Assembly (NCBI GenBank): GCA_030583905.1
Contig: CP129481.1
Span: forward strand, 2,882,136 to 2,946,135
DNA length: 64,000 nt
Source of the DNA: Anaerolineales bacterium
Lineage (GTDB): Bacteria; Chloroflexota; Anaerolineae; Anaerolineales; Villigracilaceae
Direction: 5' to 3'
Both the position numbers and the translations under genes were made by a program. This document shows positions 1-9,091 of the stretch, piece after piece. The notes beneath the pieces were generated by a model that saw nothing but the letters and a program-made list of their open reading frames with translations, was not told the origin of the DNA and ran no database searches. Each line of letters begins with the position of its first letter. Position 1 is the first letter of the stretch.

Positions 1-717
1 AACTTCCTCGTGCTCCACATTGACGACCTCGACAGGTCCAATCTCGGGGAAGTCAAAGACCTCGGGTTCAGAGAACGGCGGAGTCGTATGCCAGTCTCCA
101 TCCTGCCAGATAATAGGCGGATTCAGGCATTCCTCAATGGTCGTCCAAATGGAAAAATTGGGTGCGAAGTCATAGCCTTCGATGGTGATGTTCGCGCCGT
201 CACGGATGCCGACCTCCTCGATCTCATCGAAGAGATGATCCGCCGCATAGCGGGCGAAGACATCCGCCATGCCGGGCTCCACGCCAATGCCGACAAGCGC
301 GAGCAAGCCTTTCTTTTCCCAATCTTTGGCTTTGTCAAATTGATAGTCGCCCAGTTTCACACCGGGCTTTTTGAACGGTTCGGTCGGGTGCGGCTTGGAC
401 AGGGTCATCGCCATGTCCATATAGGTCGCACCGAAGTTGTAGGCGGCATCGAAGATCTGCTCGTTGAAGATCGGATCGACCGAATTCATGATCAGGTCAA
501 CCTGATATTTCTTTGCCAGTTCTTCAATGCTCTGCTGGTTGCCCGCGTCGATGAACTCGACGGGAAAGCGTTTATCATCCCCAAGTTTTTTCTGCACTTC
601 TTCGGCGCGTTTGACGTTGTAATCTGCCAACACCATCAACTCCATCCACGCCCGCGGCTTGGCAATGGCGGCAATGGCTTCACCCACTCCGCCCACTCCT
701 ACTAGCAATACTCTCAT
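1..717 (-). CDS. saccharopine dehydrogenase family protein, C-terminally cut by window edge
   Basis: The reading frame stays open from the ATG at 717 to the window edge, so only the first 239 residues are seen. The N terminus has a Rossmann nucleotide-binding motif (MRVLLVGVGGVGEAIAA). Further motifs such as ADYN near residue 31 and VEPGMADVFARYA near 142 fit the saccharopine/lysine/carboxynorspermidine dehydrogenase superfamily, which reduces or oxidises amine-carbonyl conjugates with NAD(P)H. A GGAAAGG Shine-Dalgarno sequence lies just upstream of the ATG. An Lrp-type regulator and a polyamine transporter lie upstream, so a substrate such as lysine or a polyamine precursor is plausible. The exact substrate cannot be told. 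Confidence 0.8.
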   Translation of the reverse strand, partial: MRVLLVGVGGVGEAIAAIAKPRAWMELMVLADYNVKRAEEVQKKLGDDKRFPVEFIDAGNQQSIEELAKKYQVDLIMNSVDPIFNEQIFDAAYNFGATYMDMAMTLSKPHPTEPFKKPGVKLGDYQFDKAKDWEKKGLLALVGIGVEPGMADVFARYAADHLFDEIEEVGIRDGANITIEGYDFAPNFSIWTTIEECLNPPIIWQDGDWHTTPPFSEPEVFDFPEIGPVEVVNVEHEEV

Positions 718-853
718 GACCTTTCCAGTCTCCGTTGGTTTTATAACCCGCACATGGCGAGTTAGAATACAAAACAGTTTGCAATGAAACGCTCAAGGGA
801 GAGCGTATGAAATGGTCAGAATCAGATAACAGCCGGGGTGGAGGCGTTCGTTT

Positions 854-1318
854 CTAAAAGTAGATCTCTTTGGTAATTTTCAGATACATGAAGGATTCCG
901 TCTCCCGGACTCCATCCACTTTGGCGAGTTTTTCGGTCATAAAGGCAAGCAGGTCTTCGTGGTCGCGGCAGAAAACTTCCACCATGATGTCATATCTGCC
1001 GCTGACGACGACGATATACACGACTTCGTCAAATTTAATGAGTTTGTTCGCCACATCGAGCATTTTTCGCCCGTCGGTGCGGACGCCGATCATTGCCATG
1101 GTGCGTTTGCCCATCATGAGCGGATTGGTGACGGCGACGACCTTGAGATAACCGAGTTTGACGAGGCGGTTGTAGCGCTGGCGGATCATGCCGGGTGAAA
1201 CGTTGAGCTTTTCAGCAATCTGGGCAAATGCCTCCCTGCCGTCCAATCGCATGGCTTCGATGATATATTTGTCTATCTTGTCAAGCCGGGCGGAACCAGT
1301 ATCAGTTACGGCTTCCAT
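854..1318 (-). CDS. Lrp/AsnC family transcriptional regulator
   Basis: A 154-residue protein of the usual Lrp/AsnC size. An N-terminal winged HTH (about residues 12-60, LDKIDKYIIEAMRLDGREAF then a recognition helix around SPGMIRQRYNRL) is followed by a RAM/ligand-sensing domain (about 70-150, ending VDGVRETESFMYLKITKE). These regulators sense amino acids and control their transport or catabolism. The gene lies just upstream of the saccharopine dehydrogenase gene in the same direction and probably controls it or the polyamine operon. There is no Shine-Dalgarno sequence. A near-consensus promoter ends 7 nt before the ATG, so the mRNA is probably leaderless. Confidence 0.93.
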   Translation of the reverse strand: MEAVTDTGSARLDKIDKYIIEAMRLDGREAFAQIAEKLNVSPGMIRQRYNRLVKLGYLKVVAVTNPLMMGKRTMAMIGVRTDGRKMLDVANKLIKFDEVVYIVVVSGRYDIMVEVFCRDHEDLLAFMTEKLAKVDGVRETESFMYLKITKEIYF

Positions 1319-1325
1319 ATTTTAT

Positions 1326-1354
1326 ATGTTATTCCTTTTTTTTATAATTGTCAA
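1326..1354 (-). promoter_or_regulatory. sigma70-type promoter of the Lrp gene, probably leaderless
   Basis: On the minus strand a perfect -35 TTGACA (1354-1349), a 17-bp AT-rich spacer and a -10 TAACAT (1331-1326) are followed after 7 nt by the ATG at 1318. Transcription starting about 7 nt after the -10 would begin at the start codon itself. The AT-rich run has no ribosome-binding sequence. Confidence 0.7.
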
Positions 1355-1472
1355 CATTATTATGACAAAAAATTACAATTTGAACCATTTTTATGCTTAT
1401 TCTGAATAAACGTTGTCCGGCATGAAAAGCGGCAACCGCTCTTATCACGGTTGCCGCTCTCTTGCCAATCAG

Positions 1473-2606
1473 TTAGCTGCCAACGGATGCCTTGAACTCG
1501 GTCCAGATCCGGTCGTACAACTGAAGCGCATCGCCAACATCTTCGATCCATTGGAGGCGGGCTTCCACTTCAGGAGGCGGATAGATGCCTTCATCGGCAA
1601 GGATCTCAGGATCGATGAACTCCTTCGCCGCAGCATTTGGCGTACCGTATCCAACCCATTCAGCATTCTGTGCCGCAACTTCAGGGAAGTGCAGGTAGTT
1701 CATGAATACCATCGCGGTGTAGGCATTGGGCGCGCCGACGGGAATCGCCAGGTTGTCCTGCCAAACTACACAGCCTTCCTGCGGAATGACATAGACGATG
1801 CCCTCGCGTCCGCCGCTATCGGGCAGACCGGCGAGGATCGCGTCACCCGTCCAGATATGACCGAACACCGTCTCGCCGGAAATGATCAGGTCGTCATTGG
1901 TCTGGCTGTCGTAGGCTTTCACACAATTGGATTGCTCAATGAGCAGGTTCTTAGCCGCTTCAAGTTCGGCGGGATCAGTGGAGTTGAGCGAATAGCCCAG
2001 GTACATGAGCGCCGCCCCAAGCGTCTCACGCTGGTCGTCCAGCATGCTGATCTGTCCACAATAGGGGGAATTCGGATCGAACAACATGCTCCATGATTCT
2101 TCGTAATCGGCTACGGCATTTGTGTCCACAGCAAAGCCGGAGGTGCCCCAGAAATAGGGGACGGTATATTTTTGCTCAGGATCAAAATATTGGTTGACAT
2201 TCAAATCATCCATGAGGGCGATGTTGGTGACGACATCGAAGTCAATTTCCATCAACATGCCTTCGTCGATCATGATCTGCACCATGTAGTCGGAGGGGAT
2301 GATAAGGTCATAGTCGGCGCCGCCAGCTTGCAGCGTGGCAAGAAGCGTTTCGTTCGAGTCGAAATTGGTTTCGACAACTTCCACGCCGCATTCTTCCATG
2401 AACTGATCTTTGATTTCGGGGTCAATGTACTCGACCCAGGTGTAGAGGAAGATCCTGTCCGCAAGCCTAGACATATCTCCACACCGTTCCGAAACCTCTC
2501 CGACAGTATCGCCTGTGGACGTGGACGGTTCAGCAGCGGGGGCAGGTTGGCAAGCCGCCAAGACCAGCGCGGCAAGCATCAGGATATAAATCAGCGTTTT
2601 TTTCAT
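1473..2606 (-). CDS. potD: polyamine ABC transporter substrate-binding lipoprotein (PotD-like)
   Basis: Extracytoplasmic binding protein for spermidine/putrescine. A lipoprotein signal peptide (MKKTLIYILMLAALVLAAC) ends in the lipobox LAAC. The mature protein has the PotD/PotF fold signatures, for example FLYTWVEYIDPEIKDQF near residue 50 and a conserved FAVDTNAV region. A GTG start nine bases further upstream is possible, but the ATG at 2606 sits 7 nt after AAGGAG and fits better. It is the last gene of a potA-potB-potC-potD series on the minus strand, so it should supply ligand to the permease genes upstream. Length (377 aa) is normal for the family. Confidence 0.92.
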   Translation of the reverse strand: MKKTLIYILMLAALVLAACQPAPAAEPSTSTGDTVGEVSERCGDMSRLADRIFLYTWVEYIDPEIKDQFMEECGVEVVETNFDSNETLLATLQAGGADYDLIIPSDYMVQIMIDEGMLMEIDFDVVTNIALMDDLNVNQYFDPEQKYTVPYFWGTSGFAVDTNAVADYEESWSMLFDPNSPYCGQISMLDDQRETLGAALMYLGYSLNSTDPAELEAAKNLLIEQSNCVKAYDSQTNDDLIISGETVFGHIWTGDAILAGLPDSGGREGIVYVIPQEGCVVWQDNLAIPVGAPNAYTAMVFMNYLHFPEVAAQNAEWVGYGTPNAAAKEFIDPEILADEGIYPPPEVEARLQWIEDVGDALQLYDRIWTEFKASVGS

Positions 2607-2703
2607 TTTTCTCACTCCTTTTAGCTTTGAATCATCGTCTTAAGTCATTCGGGAATGAATGACGGTCAAGCAAACCAAATCATCGTCAACCGCATCACCT
2701 CCT

Positions 2704-3831
2704 TTATCTTGATAACAGCAGAAACGCGGAAATGTACGCCGCGAACATCACAACAAGAACAGCGATCCACGCAAGGATTCTTCCCGATGTGTTTGTTTCG
2801 ATTAATTCTTCACGATATCCGGACAAGGACCTCCAAGCCCAGTATAAACCTGTCAGGAGCAGGAGGGAAACCAACAGGGAACCGACAGCAAAGCCGCCGG
2901 GGGCAAATACATCAAACAGGCTGGTCAAGCCGTACAATCCAAGCCCAAGCCCGGCGCCGAACGCCATGGCGCGCGTGTAGACCGCTCCCCCGTTTTGAGC
3001 GGTAAGCGAAAGCCCGACCAATCCAATGGAGCCTACCAAAAGCGCAGTGGACAGTGCGTTGATCTCCGGCGTCACACCGCGGCGCACCAGCGAGTAAATA
3101 TACAACGGCATGGTTTGGTCCTGAATACCCTTGGTGAAAACAGTGATCAGGTAATCATCCAAGGACAGTGTGAACGCCATCAACGCGCCGCCGATGATAC
3201 CGGGCATGAGCAGGGGCAGCGTCACACGCTGGAAGGTCTGCCATTCGTTTGCGCCGAGATCCGCGGCGGCTTCTTCGAGCGTGCGGTCAAAATCCGCCAG
3301 GCGGGCACGCACGATCACATATACAAATGGAATGTCGAAGGCGATATGCGAGATGGTAATGGTATGCAAACCCGTTGTGGCGCGGATCCCGAACACATTC
3401 TGAAGGAACGGGAATAACGCCTGATTGAAGAATAACAGCAGGGCGATACCCATCACGATCTCAGGGATGACTATGGGCAGATACAGGTTGGCATCGAAAA
3501 CCGTGCGCAATTTGAAGCGATAACGCTCCATCGCCATGGCGGTCAATGTCCCGATGATGGTTGCGACAATGGTGGTGATCAACCCCACCAGCAGGCTGTT
3601 GCGTGCCGCCGCCAGCAGTTCGTTGTTCTGCGAAAGCCTTGTGTACCATTCCGTTGAAAAACCGGTGAATACAGCCACAGAGCGTGTATCGTTGAACGAG
3701 AATATGATCAGGATCAAGACCGGCAGGTAAAGGAACCCAAATACCAGTGCGGCGTTCGTTCCCAAAAGCCAGTTGCCAATACGGGCTCCAAGCCGCACCT
3801 TCTGGCGGGGATAGACGGGGAAGGTGCTCAC
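2704..3831 (-). CDS. potC: polyamine ABC transporter permease PotC-like, with extra C-terminal membrane region
   Basis: Binding-protein-dependent transport permease. The ABC-ATPase contact loop (EAA motif) is visible as LEEAAADLGANEWQTFQRV followed by LPLLMPGI. The first ~275 residues cover the usual PotC with six membrane segments. The remaining ~100 residues are unusual: three further hydrophobic segments (around FGAGLGLGLYGLTSLF, GSLLVSLLLLTGLYWAW and ILAWIAVLVVMFAAYISAFL), making the protein 375 aa against about 265 for typical PotC. The ATG overlaps the stop of potB by 4 nt, so translation is coupled. Confidence 0.9.
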   Translation of the reverse strand: MSTFPVYPRQKVRLGARIGNWLLGTNAALVFGFLYLPVLILIIFSFNDTRSVAVFTGFSTEWYTRLSQNNELLAAARNSLLVGLITTIVATIIGTLTAMAMERYRFKLRTVFDANLYLPIVIPEIVMGIALLLFFNQALFPFLQNVFGIRATTGLHTITISHIAFDIPFVYVIVRARLADFDRTLEEAAADLGANEWQTFQRVTLPLLMPGIIGGALMAFTLSLDDYLITVFTKGIQDQTMPLYIYSLVRRGVTPEINALSTALLVGSIGLVGLSLTAQNGGAVYTRAMAFGAGLGLGLYGLTSLFDVFAPGGFAVGSLLVSLLLLTGLYWAWRSLSGYREELIETNTSGRILAWIAVLVVMFAAYISAFLLLSR

Positions 3832-4739
3832 ATCGCCCTCCTTGTCTCTTCACTGCTGGAACGGAAGTAGAAGATGACTCCGACCAGGACGAGCAGCATC
3901 AGCATGAGCGACATCGCCGAGCCAAAAGGCCAGTTACGCGCCACACCAAACTGACGGTTGATCAGCGTGCCGATCATCTCAACCTTCCCGCCGCCCATAA
4001 TGTCAGGGGTGATGAAGGCTCCCACAACAGGAACAAATACCAGCACGAGAGCGGCGAAGACGCCGGGCAGGGTCATCGGCAGCATCACCCGCCAGAACGC
4101 GCGTCGTGGCGATGCGCCGAGGTCCGCGGCGGCTTCCATAAGAGTGTGGTCGAATTTCTCGATCGAGGCGTACATTGGCAGGACGGCAAACGGCAGATAG
4201 CCATAGATCAAACCGACCACCACCGCAAATTCATTGAACATCAGGTCAAGCGGCTGGCTTATAAGATGCAAGTTCATCAAAAAGGTATTGATCAACCCCT
4301 CGGTCGCGAGAACCTGCTTGAGCGCATATGTGCGGACGAGGAAGTTCGTCCAGAACGGAATGATGACCAGGATCATCAATGCATCACGCCAGATCGGTTT
4401 CTGCCGCGCAATGAAGTAGGAGAGCGGGTAGCCGAGAATAACGCACCAGAAGGTTACTATCAAGGCAATACGGACGGAATGCCCAAAAATGCCCAGATAG
4501 AGGAACGGGTTGCATTCGGGTCCGGCAAACTCCGTTGCACAGGCATTGAACAGTTGTGTATAGTTATCAAGCGTATACACGGGGGGAATCTTGATGCCGC
4601 CCGCCCGTCCGCGCTCGACAAAACTGATGAAGAGTACGATCAGGATCGGCAGGTTGAAGAACAGGAATATCCACAGCGCGCCCGGCGAGAGCAAACCAAA
4701 TAACTGAAAATTCTTTTTGCCACGGAAGAATTTGAACAT
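3828..4739 (-). CDS. potB: polyamine ABC transporter permease PotB-like
   Basis: A 303-residue inner-membrane permease of the spermidine/putrescine system. It begins with a short basic cytoplasmic stretch and a hydrophobic segment (SPGALWIFLFFNLPILIVLF). The EAA loop that docks on the ATPase reads LMEAAADLGASPRRAFWRV followed by LPMTLPGV. Length and motif spacing are normal for PotB. It lies 15 nt downstream of potA and overlaps potC by 4 nt (ATGA type), so potA-B-C-D form one operon read right to left. Confidence 0.93.
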   Translation of the reverse strand: MFKFFRGKKNFQLFGLLSPGALWIFLFFNLPILIVLFISFVERGRAGGIKIPPVYTLDNYTQLFNACATEFAGPECNPFLYLGIFGHSVRIALIVTFWCVILGYPLSYFIARQKPIWRDALMILVIIPFWTNFLVRTYALKQVLATEGLINTFLMNLHLISQPLDLMFNEFAVVVGLIYGYLPFAVLPMYASIEKFDHTLMEAAADLGASPRRAFWRVMLPMTLPGVFAALVLVFVPVVGAFITPDIMGGGKVEMIGTLINRQFGVARNWPFGSAMSLMLMLLVLVGVIFYFRSSSEETRRAM

Positions 4740-4754
4740 CTTGATCCCTCCGCG

Positions 4755-5855
4755 CTATTCGGTGAGAAGCCGCGGCGAGGTGGTGGTAAAGGACATGGTC
4801 ACTTCGTCGCCGGTCTTCGCAATGGATTTATGAGCAAGGGTGACATTCTGCTCGCGCACACGCGCCTTGTGCCCGCCGGGGAAGCGCACGCCGTAATGGG
4901 TATCCGTGCCGATATAGATGACCTCTTCGACACGTCCCTTGAGGATATTGCCGTCTTTGGCATCCGAATTCAAGGTGAGTTTTTCGGGTCGCACCGCCAC
5001 CGACACCTGTTGACCGTTCGTGAATTTACGGCTCGATTCGACATGGACAATTCCCGTGCCGGGGAGGTCAACTTCAACAGTCGTCCCGTTTTGTCCTTTG
5101 ACCACGCCATCGAGGAAGTTGGTCTCGCCGATGAAATCCGCCACGAACTTGTCGGCGGGACGTTCGTAAATCTCCTCCGGCACGCCGATCTGGAGCGCCA
5201 GTCCCTTGTTCATGACGGCGATGCGGTCGCTCATGGTCAACGCCTCTTCCTGATCGTGCGTGACATAGATGAAGGTGATGCCGACTTCGCGCTGGAGGGT
5301 TTTCAGTTCAAGCTGCATTTCCTTGCGGAGTTTCAAATCGAGAGCGCCAAGCGGCTCATCGAGAAGCAAAACCTCGGGTTTGTTGACCAGTGCCCGGGCG
5401 AGAGCGATGCGCTGCTGCTGTCCGCCGGATAATTGCTTGGGGCGGCGCATCTCCATGCCGGGGAGTCGCACCATTTCCAGCGCTTCCGATACGCGTTTGG
5501 AGCGGTCCGCCTTGGATACGCCTTTCATCTCCAAGCCAAAACCGATATTCTGTTCGACGGTCATGTGCGGAAAGAGGGCATACTGCTGGAAAACGGTGTT
5601 GATGGGGCGCTGAAACGCAGGCACCTGACTCATCTCCTTGCCATGGATCAGGATCTTGCCATCCGTGGGAAGTTCAAAACCGGCGATCATGCGCAGGGAG
5701 GTCGTCTTGCCGCAACCGGATGGACCGAGCAGGGAGAAGAATTCCCCATCCTTGATCTGCATGGTCACGCGGTTGACCGCCGCCAGAATGCCGCCCTCCG
5801 GTGTTACGAATTGCTTTAGAACATCCTGCATTTCAACTGCAAATTCACTAGCCAT
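4755..5855 (-). CDS. potA: polyamine ABC transporter ATP-binding protein PotA
   Basis: ATPase that powers polyamine import. Walker A is GPSGCGKTT near residue 44, the signature is LSGGQQQRIALARAL, Walker B is EVLLLDEPLGALD and the H-loop is YVTHDQEEAL. The C-terminal ~120 residues are a TOBE-type regulatory domain (VAVRPEKLTL). The frame is open further upstream to 5897, but the ATG at 5855 is preceded by GGAG at 7 nt and gives the normal start MASEFAVEM. It is the first gene of the pot operon. The putrescine-type aminotransferase gene lies 88 nt upstream in the same direction. Confidence 0.93.
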   Translation of the reverse strand: MASEFAVEMQDVLKQFVTPEGGILAAVNRVTMQIKDGEFFSLLGPSGCGKTTSLRMIAGFELPTDGKILIHGKEMSQVPAFQRPINTVFQQYALFPHMTVEQNIGFGLEMKGVSKADRSKRVSEALEMVRLPGMEMRRPKQLSGGQQQRIALARALVNKPEVLLLDEPLGALDLKLRKEMQLELKTLQREVGITFIYVTHDQEEALTMSDRIAVMNKGLALQIGVPEEIYERPADKFVADFIGETNFLDGVVKGQNGTTVEVDLPGTGIVHVESSRKFTNGQQVSVAVRPEKLTLNSDAKDGNILKGRVEEVIYIGTDTHYGVRFPGGHKARVREQNVTLAHKSIAKTGDEVTMSFTTTSPRLLTE

Positions 5856-5881
5856 CTCTCTTCTCCGTCGTGAGATATAAA

Positions 5882-5936
5882 CTTCCGAAGTTCTCACATT
5901 CTGTTTGAAATCATAACCTCATGAAAACTTCGGAAG
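5882..5936. promoter_or_regulatory. inverted repeat between aminotransferase and potA
   Basis: Perfect 11-bp arms, CTTCCGAAGTT (5882-5892) and AACTTCGGAAG (5926-5936), are separated by 33 nt just ahead of potA. The site could be an operator, a processing hairpin or part of a terminator. There is no T tract, so a simple intrinsic terminator is unlikely. Confidence 0.4.
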
Positions 5937-5943
5937 GCGTGCT

Positions 5944-7302
5944 TTACATTGACTTGCTGGTTTCTTTTAGGGTGTCGCTCAGGCGCTCCATGAACACATC
6001 CAATTGCTCTTTCGTCACGACCAAGGGCGGCTCGATGCGAACCGTCTGCGAGCTGGTCAACGTGCCCGCCACCAGTACATGACGCTTGAACAATCCTGCG
6101 GCAACTTTATACCCGATCTCCGGGTCCTTGAAATGCATTCCGATCAACAATCCTTTGCCGGTCACGCGATCAAAAATTTGCGGGTATTGTACAACAAAAT
6201 TTTGCAATTGCGGCATCAGGTATTCGCCCTTTTCCGCGGCTTGTTCCCATAACCTGTCACGCAAGGTGACTTGGATCGCAGCAATTGCCGCCGAACACGC
6301 CAGCGCACCGCCGCCGGTCGTCGTGGTATGCATGAAGGGATTCGGATACATCATCGGGTGGAAGATCTCTTCAGTCGTCGTCACGGATGAGATCGGCATC
6401 ACGCCGCCGCCCAGCGATTTGGCAAGTGTAATGATGTCCGGGACAACGTTCCAATGATCGACGCCCCACAGCGTCCCCGTGCGCCCAAGCCCGGTCTGCA
6501 CTTCGTCTGCGATCAACAACACGCCGTGCTTTTTTGTTGCGGCGCGGACGCGGGTCCAGAAATCATCCGGGGGGACGATCGCTCCCGCCTCGCCTTGAAT
6601 TGGTTCGAACACCACCGCCGCGACCCCGATCCCGACCTTGTCACAGATCTCCAACTGACGTTCCACCGCGTCCGCATCCCCGAACGGGACATGGTACACC
6701 GGTCCGCCATACATCATGCCCATCGGGGCGCGGTAATCGGATTTCCCCATTAAGGAAAGCGACCCCATCGTCTTGCCGTGGAATGCCTTGACCGCCACGA
6801 TGAAGGCGGTCTTGCCTGTGTACAGTTTTGCGATCTTCATCGCGGCTTCGTTGGCTTCCGTACCGCTGGCGCCGAACCAACTGTATTTCAGGTCACCGGG
6901 GGTGATGTCGGCGAGCAATTTTGCCAGCACGCCGCGCAGCGGATCGAGCAGTTCCTGCGAGGGCATGGGCGAACGGTCGAGCTGGGCGCGGACGGTACCC
7001 ACCACTTCGGGGTGACTCCAGCCCAGGTCCATCATGCCGTACCCGCCGAGGAAATCCAGATATTCGCGCCCGATCACATCCTTGAAGACCGCTCCGGAAC
7101 CGCTCCATTCCACAGCCGCCCAGTCACCCGCCTCCGTCACGGACTTGCGGTATTCGAGCCAGTTACGGTTGTAGTGCTCGGCAAAATTGGATTTGGATTC
7201 ATCGATGATCCATTTTCCATCCTCCTCCGTGACGGATGCCTGATGGATGACATCGATCCACTTTTTTGAATATTCGATTGCATGGTTAAGATCGTTCGAC
7301 AT
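5944..7302 (-). CDS. class III aminotransferase, putrescine aminotransferase-like
   Basis: A PLP-dependent enzyme of 452 aa. It shows the class III fold motifs: GASGTEANEAAMKIAK (PLP phosphate binding), an acidic pair in LLIADEVQTGLGRTG and the Schiff-base lysine in DIITLAKSLGGG. The extended N terminus and overall pattern resemble putrescine aminotransferase (PatA/YgjG), which transfers the terminal amine to 2-oxoglutarate. Lying 88 nt upstream of potA in the same direction, it fits degradation of the imported polyamine. Other omega-amine substrates remain possible. The start is preceded by a GGAGA Shine-Dalgarno sequence. Confidence 0.87.
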   Translation of the reverse strand: MSNDLNHAIEYSKKWIDVIHQASVTEEDGKWIIDESKSNFAEHYNRNWLEYRKSVTEAGDWAAVEWSGSGAVFKDVIGREYLDFLGGYGMMDLGWSHPEVVGTVRAQLDRSPMPSQELLDPLRGVLAKLLADITPGDLKYSWFGASGTEANEAAMKIAKLYTGKTAFIVAVKAFHGKTMGSLSLMGKSDYRAPMGMMYGGPVYHVPFGDADAVERQLEICDKVGIGVAAVVFEPIQGEAGAIVPPDDFWTRVRAATKKHGVLLIADEVQTGLGRTGTLWGVDHWNVVPDIITLAKSLGGGVMPISSVTTTEEIFHPMMYPNPFMHTTTTGGGALACSAAIAAIQVTLRDRLWEQAAEKGEYLMPQLQNFVVQYPQIFDRVTGKGLLIGMHFKDPEIGYKVAAGLFKRHVLVAGTLTSSQTVRIEPPLVVTKEQLDVFMERLSDTLKETSKSM

Positions 7303-7327
7303 GATCTCTCCTTATGAAAGAATTTAC

Positions 7328-7360
7328 GGCAGGTCGTATCCGCAAGGGATACAACCCGCC
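7328..7360 (-). terminator. stem-loop between symporter and aminotransferase genes
   Basis: Arms GGCAGGTCGTATCC (7328-7341) and GGATACAACCCGCC (7347-7360) pair with two G-U type mismatches around a 5-nt loop. It lies just past the stop of the symporter gene (7373). The minus-strand side lacks a T tract, so it may act as a processing or stabilising hairpin rather than a full terminator. Confidence 0.4.
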
Positions 7361-7372
7361 AAAAAGATGCTG

Positions 7373-9010
7373 TTATTTATCCAATTCTTCAGGCCGCAGT
7401 TTGCGGAGCGCATCCCTGATGGGGACCAAGCCAAGATAATTTACAGGGTTGGTGTCCATTAACTTGCCATCCACATCCGTGATCGGTTTGGGCGCATCCT
7501 TCTTCTGGGTTGCCAGCGAGACGACGACCATCATCACAATTGACGTCAGGAAAGCGGGCAGGGAAGCAATGTAGGTCGCATCCCAAAACGCGCAATCCGT
7601 GTCGCCTTCGCAGACAAGCAGGGTCGGATCGCCGCCAATGCCGATGTTGTAGGCGATCACAATGCCGATCGCCCATGCCGCAAAACCGCCAAGGAACGCC
7701 GCCACCGCGCCGTACTGATTGGCTTTCTTCCAATACATGCCAAAGGCGAACGGCGTGAACAGCCCCACCAGCAGGATGGACCATGCCACCACGCCCAACT
7801 CGTAGATCACCGCCGCCGAGACCGCAATGACGATGCCGATGGTACCGTTGATGGCGACCATGATGCGCGTCCATTTGACTTCGCTGACAGAGTCGAGTTT
7901 CTTCCCGAATAACGGGAACAGGTTCTGGGTCACGACCGAGGCGCCCGCCAGCAGGGAACTATCCGCGGTGCTCATCAACGCCGAGGCAAGCGCCGCCATG
8001 AAGAGCGCCACCAGCACCGGCGGGACGTAATTCAGCGCCGCCATCACCAGCACGCCGTCAAAATTGACCACATTCGGGTCAAGTTTGTACATCATGATGC
8101 CGATCAACGGCGACATGACGCCAAAGACCAGATATAGCACGCCAGCCATGTACGTCCCCCAAACGGCGGTCGATTCATTGCGGGCGGACATCGAGCGCTG
8201 GAACAGGTCTTGGGTGGGCACCGACCCGAGTCCGATCGCCATCCACGCCGCCATCCAATAGATCCAGCCGGTCGCCTTGAAATACCCAAGATAGCCCGCA
8301 CCGCCCTCGGTCATATCTGGCAGAAGGGTGAACGGCTTCGGGTTGTAGAGCGTTTCACTGATGGAGGTCAAACCTTCCCATCCGCCCACTTGATAGAGAA
8401 GGAAGGCAAAGATCAAGGTGACGCCGCCCGCCGTGAAGAACATCTGGATGAAATCGAGCATGGTGTCCGCCAGCATGCCGCCCAGCATGGTATAACCCAC
8501 CACCCAGACGGTGACCAACGCCATCCCGACCACAAGCGGCACATCCGGGAACAAGGCAACCACAATGGTGCCAGCCGCAACGATCTGCGCGCCCGTCCAG
8601 ACAAAATACGTCAACAACTGGGCAAGCGAAGCCAGAATGGTCATTCCGTTTCCGTAGCGGCGCTCAAAGAAGTCCACCACCGTCAGGTAGCGGGCACGGC
8701 GCATCAGGCGGGTGAACAAAAATGCGGACAGGAAGAGACACGCCGCCGCCCCGAACGGATCGAACACCACTCCCTGGAAACCATATTGATATGCCGTCGA
8801 AGACGCCCCCAGCAATGTTTCGGCAGCGAACCAGGTCGCCATGACCGAAGCGCCGACCATATAGATCGGCAGCCTGCGTCCGGCGACAATATAATCCGCG
8901 GCATTTGAAACTTTTCGCGAAGCCCAAATGCCGACACCCATGCGAACAGCAAAAAAGCCGACGATGAATGTCACGATCAACCAAACATGTGAATAGCCTT
9001 CCAGTTCCAT
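7373..9010 (-). CDS. sodium:solute symporter family transporter
   Basis: A 545-residue polytopic membrane protein of the SSS family, predicted to use the sodium gradient to import a small organic solute. The N-terminal region carries the family pattern DYIVAGRRLPIYMVGASVMA followed by WFAAETLLGASSTAY, and about 13 hydrophobic segments can be seen. It sits between methylmalonate-semialdehyde dehydrogenase and a putrescine-type aminotransferase in the same direction, so the substrate is probably an amine or amino acid used by these enzymes. The exact substrate cannot be told from sequence alone. Confidence 0.9.
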   Translation of the reverse strand: MELEGYSHVWLIVTFIVGFFAVRMGVGIWASRKVSNAADYIVAGRRLPIYMVGASVMATWFAAETLLGASSTAYQYGFQGVVFDPFGAAACLFLSAFLFTRLMRRARYLTVVDFFERRYGNGMTILASLAQLLTYFVWTGAQIVAAGTIVVALFPDVPLVVGMALVTVWVVGYTMLGGMLADTMLDFIQMFFTAGGVTLIFAFLLYQVGGWEGLTSISETLYNPKPFTLLPDMTEGGAGYLGYFKATGWIYWMAAWMAIGLGSVPTQDLFQRSMSARNESTAVWGTYMAGVLYLVFGVMSPLIGIMMYKLDPNVVNFDGVLVMAALNYVPPVLVALFMAALASALMSTADSSLLAGASVVTQNLFPLFGKKLDSVSEVKWTRIMVAINGTIGIVIAVSAAVIYELGVVAWSILLVGLFTPFAFGMYWKKANQYGAVAAFLGGFAAWAIGIVIAYNIGIGGDPTLLVCEGDTDCAFWDATYIASLPAFLTSIVMMVVVSLATQKKDAPKPITDVDGKLMDTNPVNYLGLVPIRDALRKLRPEELDK

Positions 9011-9091
9011 TTCTTTGCATTGCTCCTTTTCCCGACCCAGCGGGTTTAGATTATGCGGATGCCCTCCCGAGGTATCCGCGCATACCCAGAA

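Noticed and set aside
10..705. 231-codon plus-strand open frame at the left edge
   Set aside because: The opposite strand encodes a clear saccharopine dehydrogenase-family protein with a start and ribosome site; the plus frame is its shadow.
8210..8908. 232-codon plus-strand open frame
   Set aside because: Antisense to the sodium:solute symporter gene; His/Arg/Gln-rich shadow composition.
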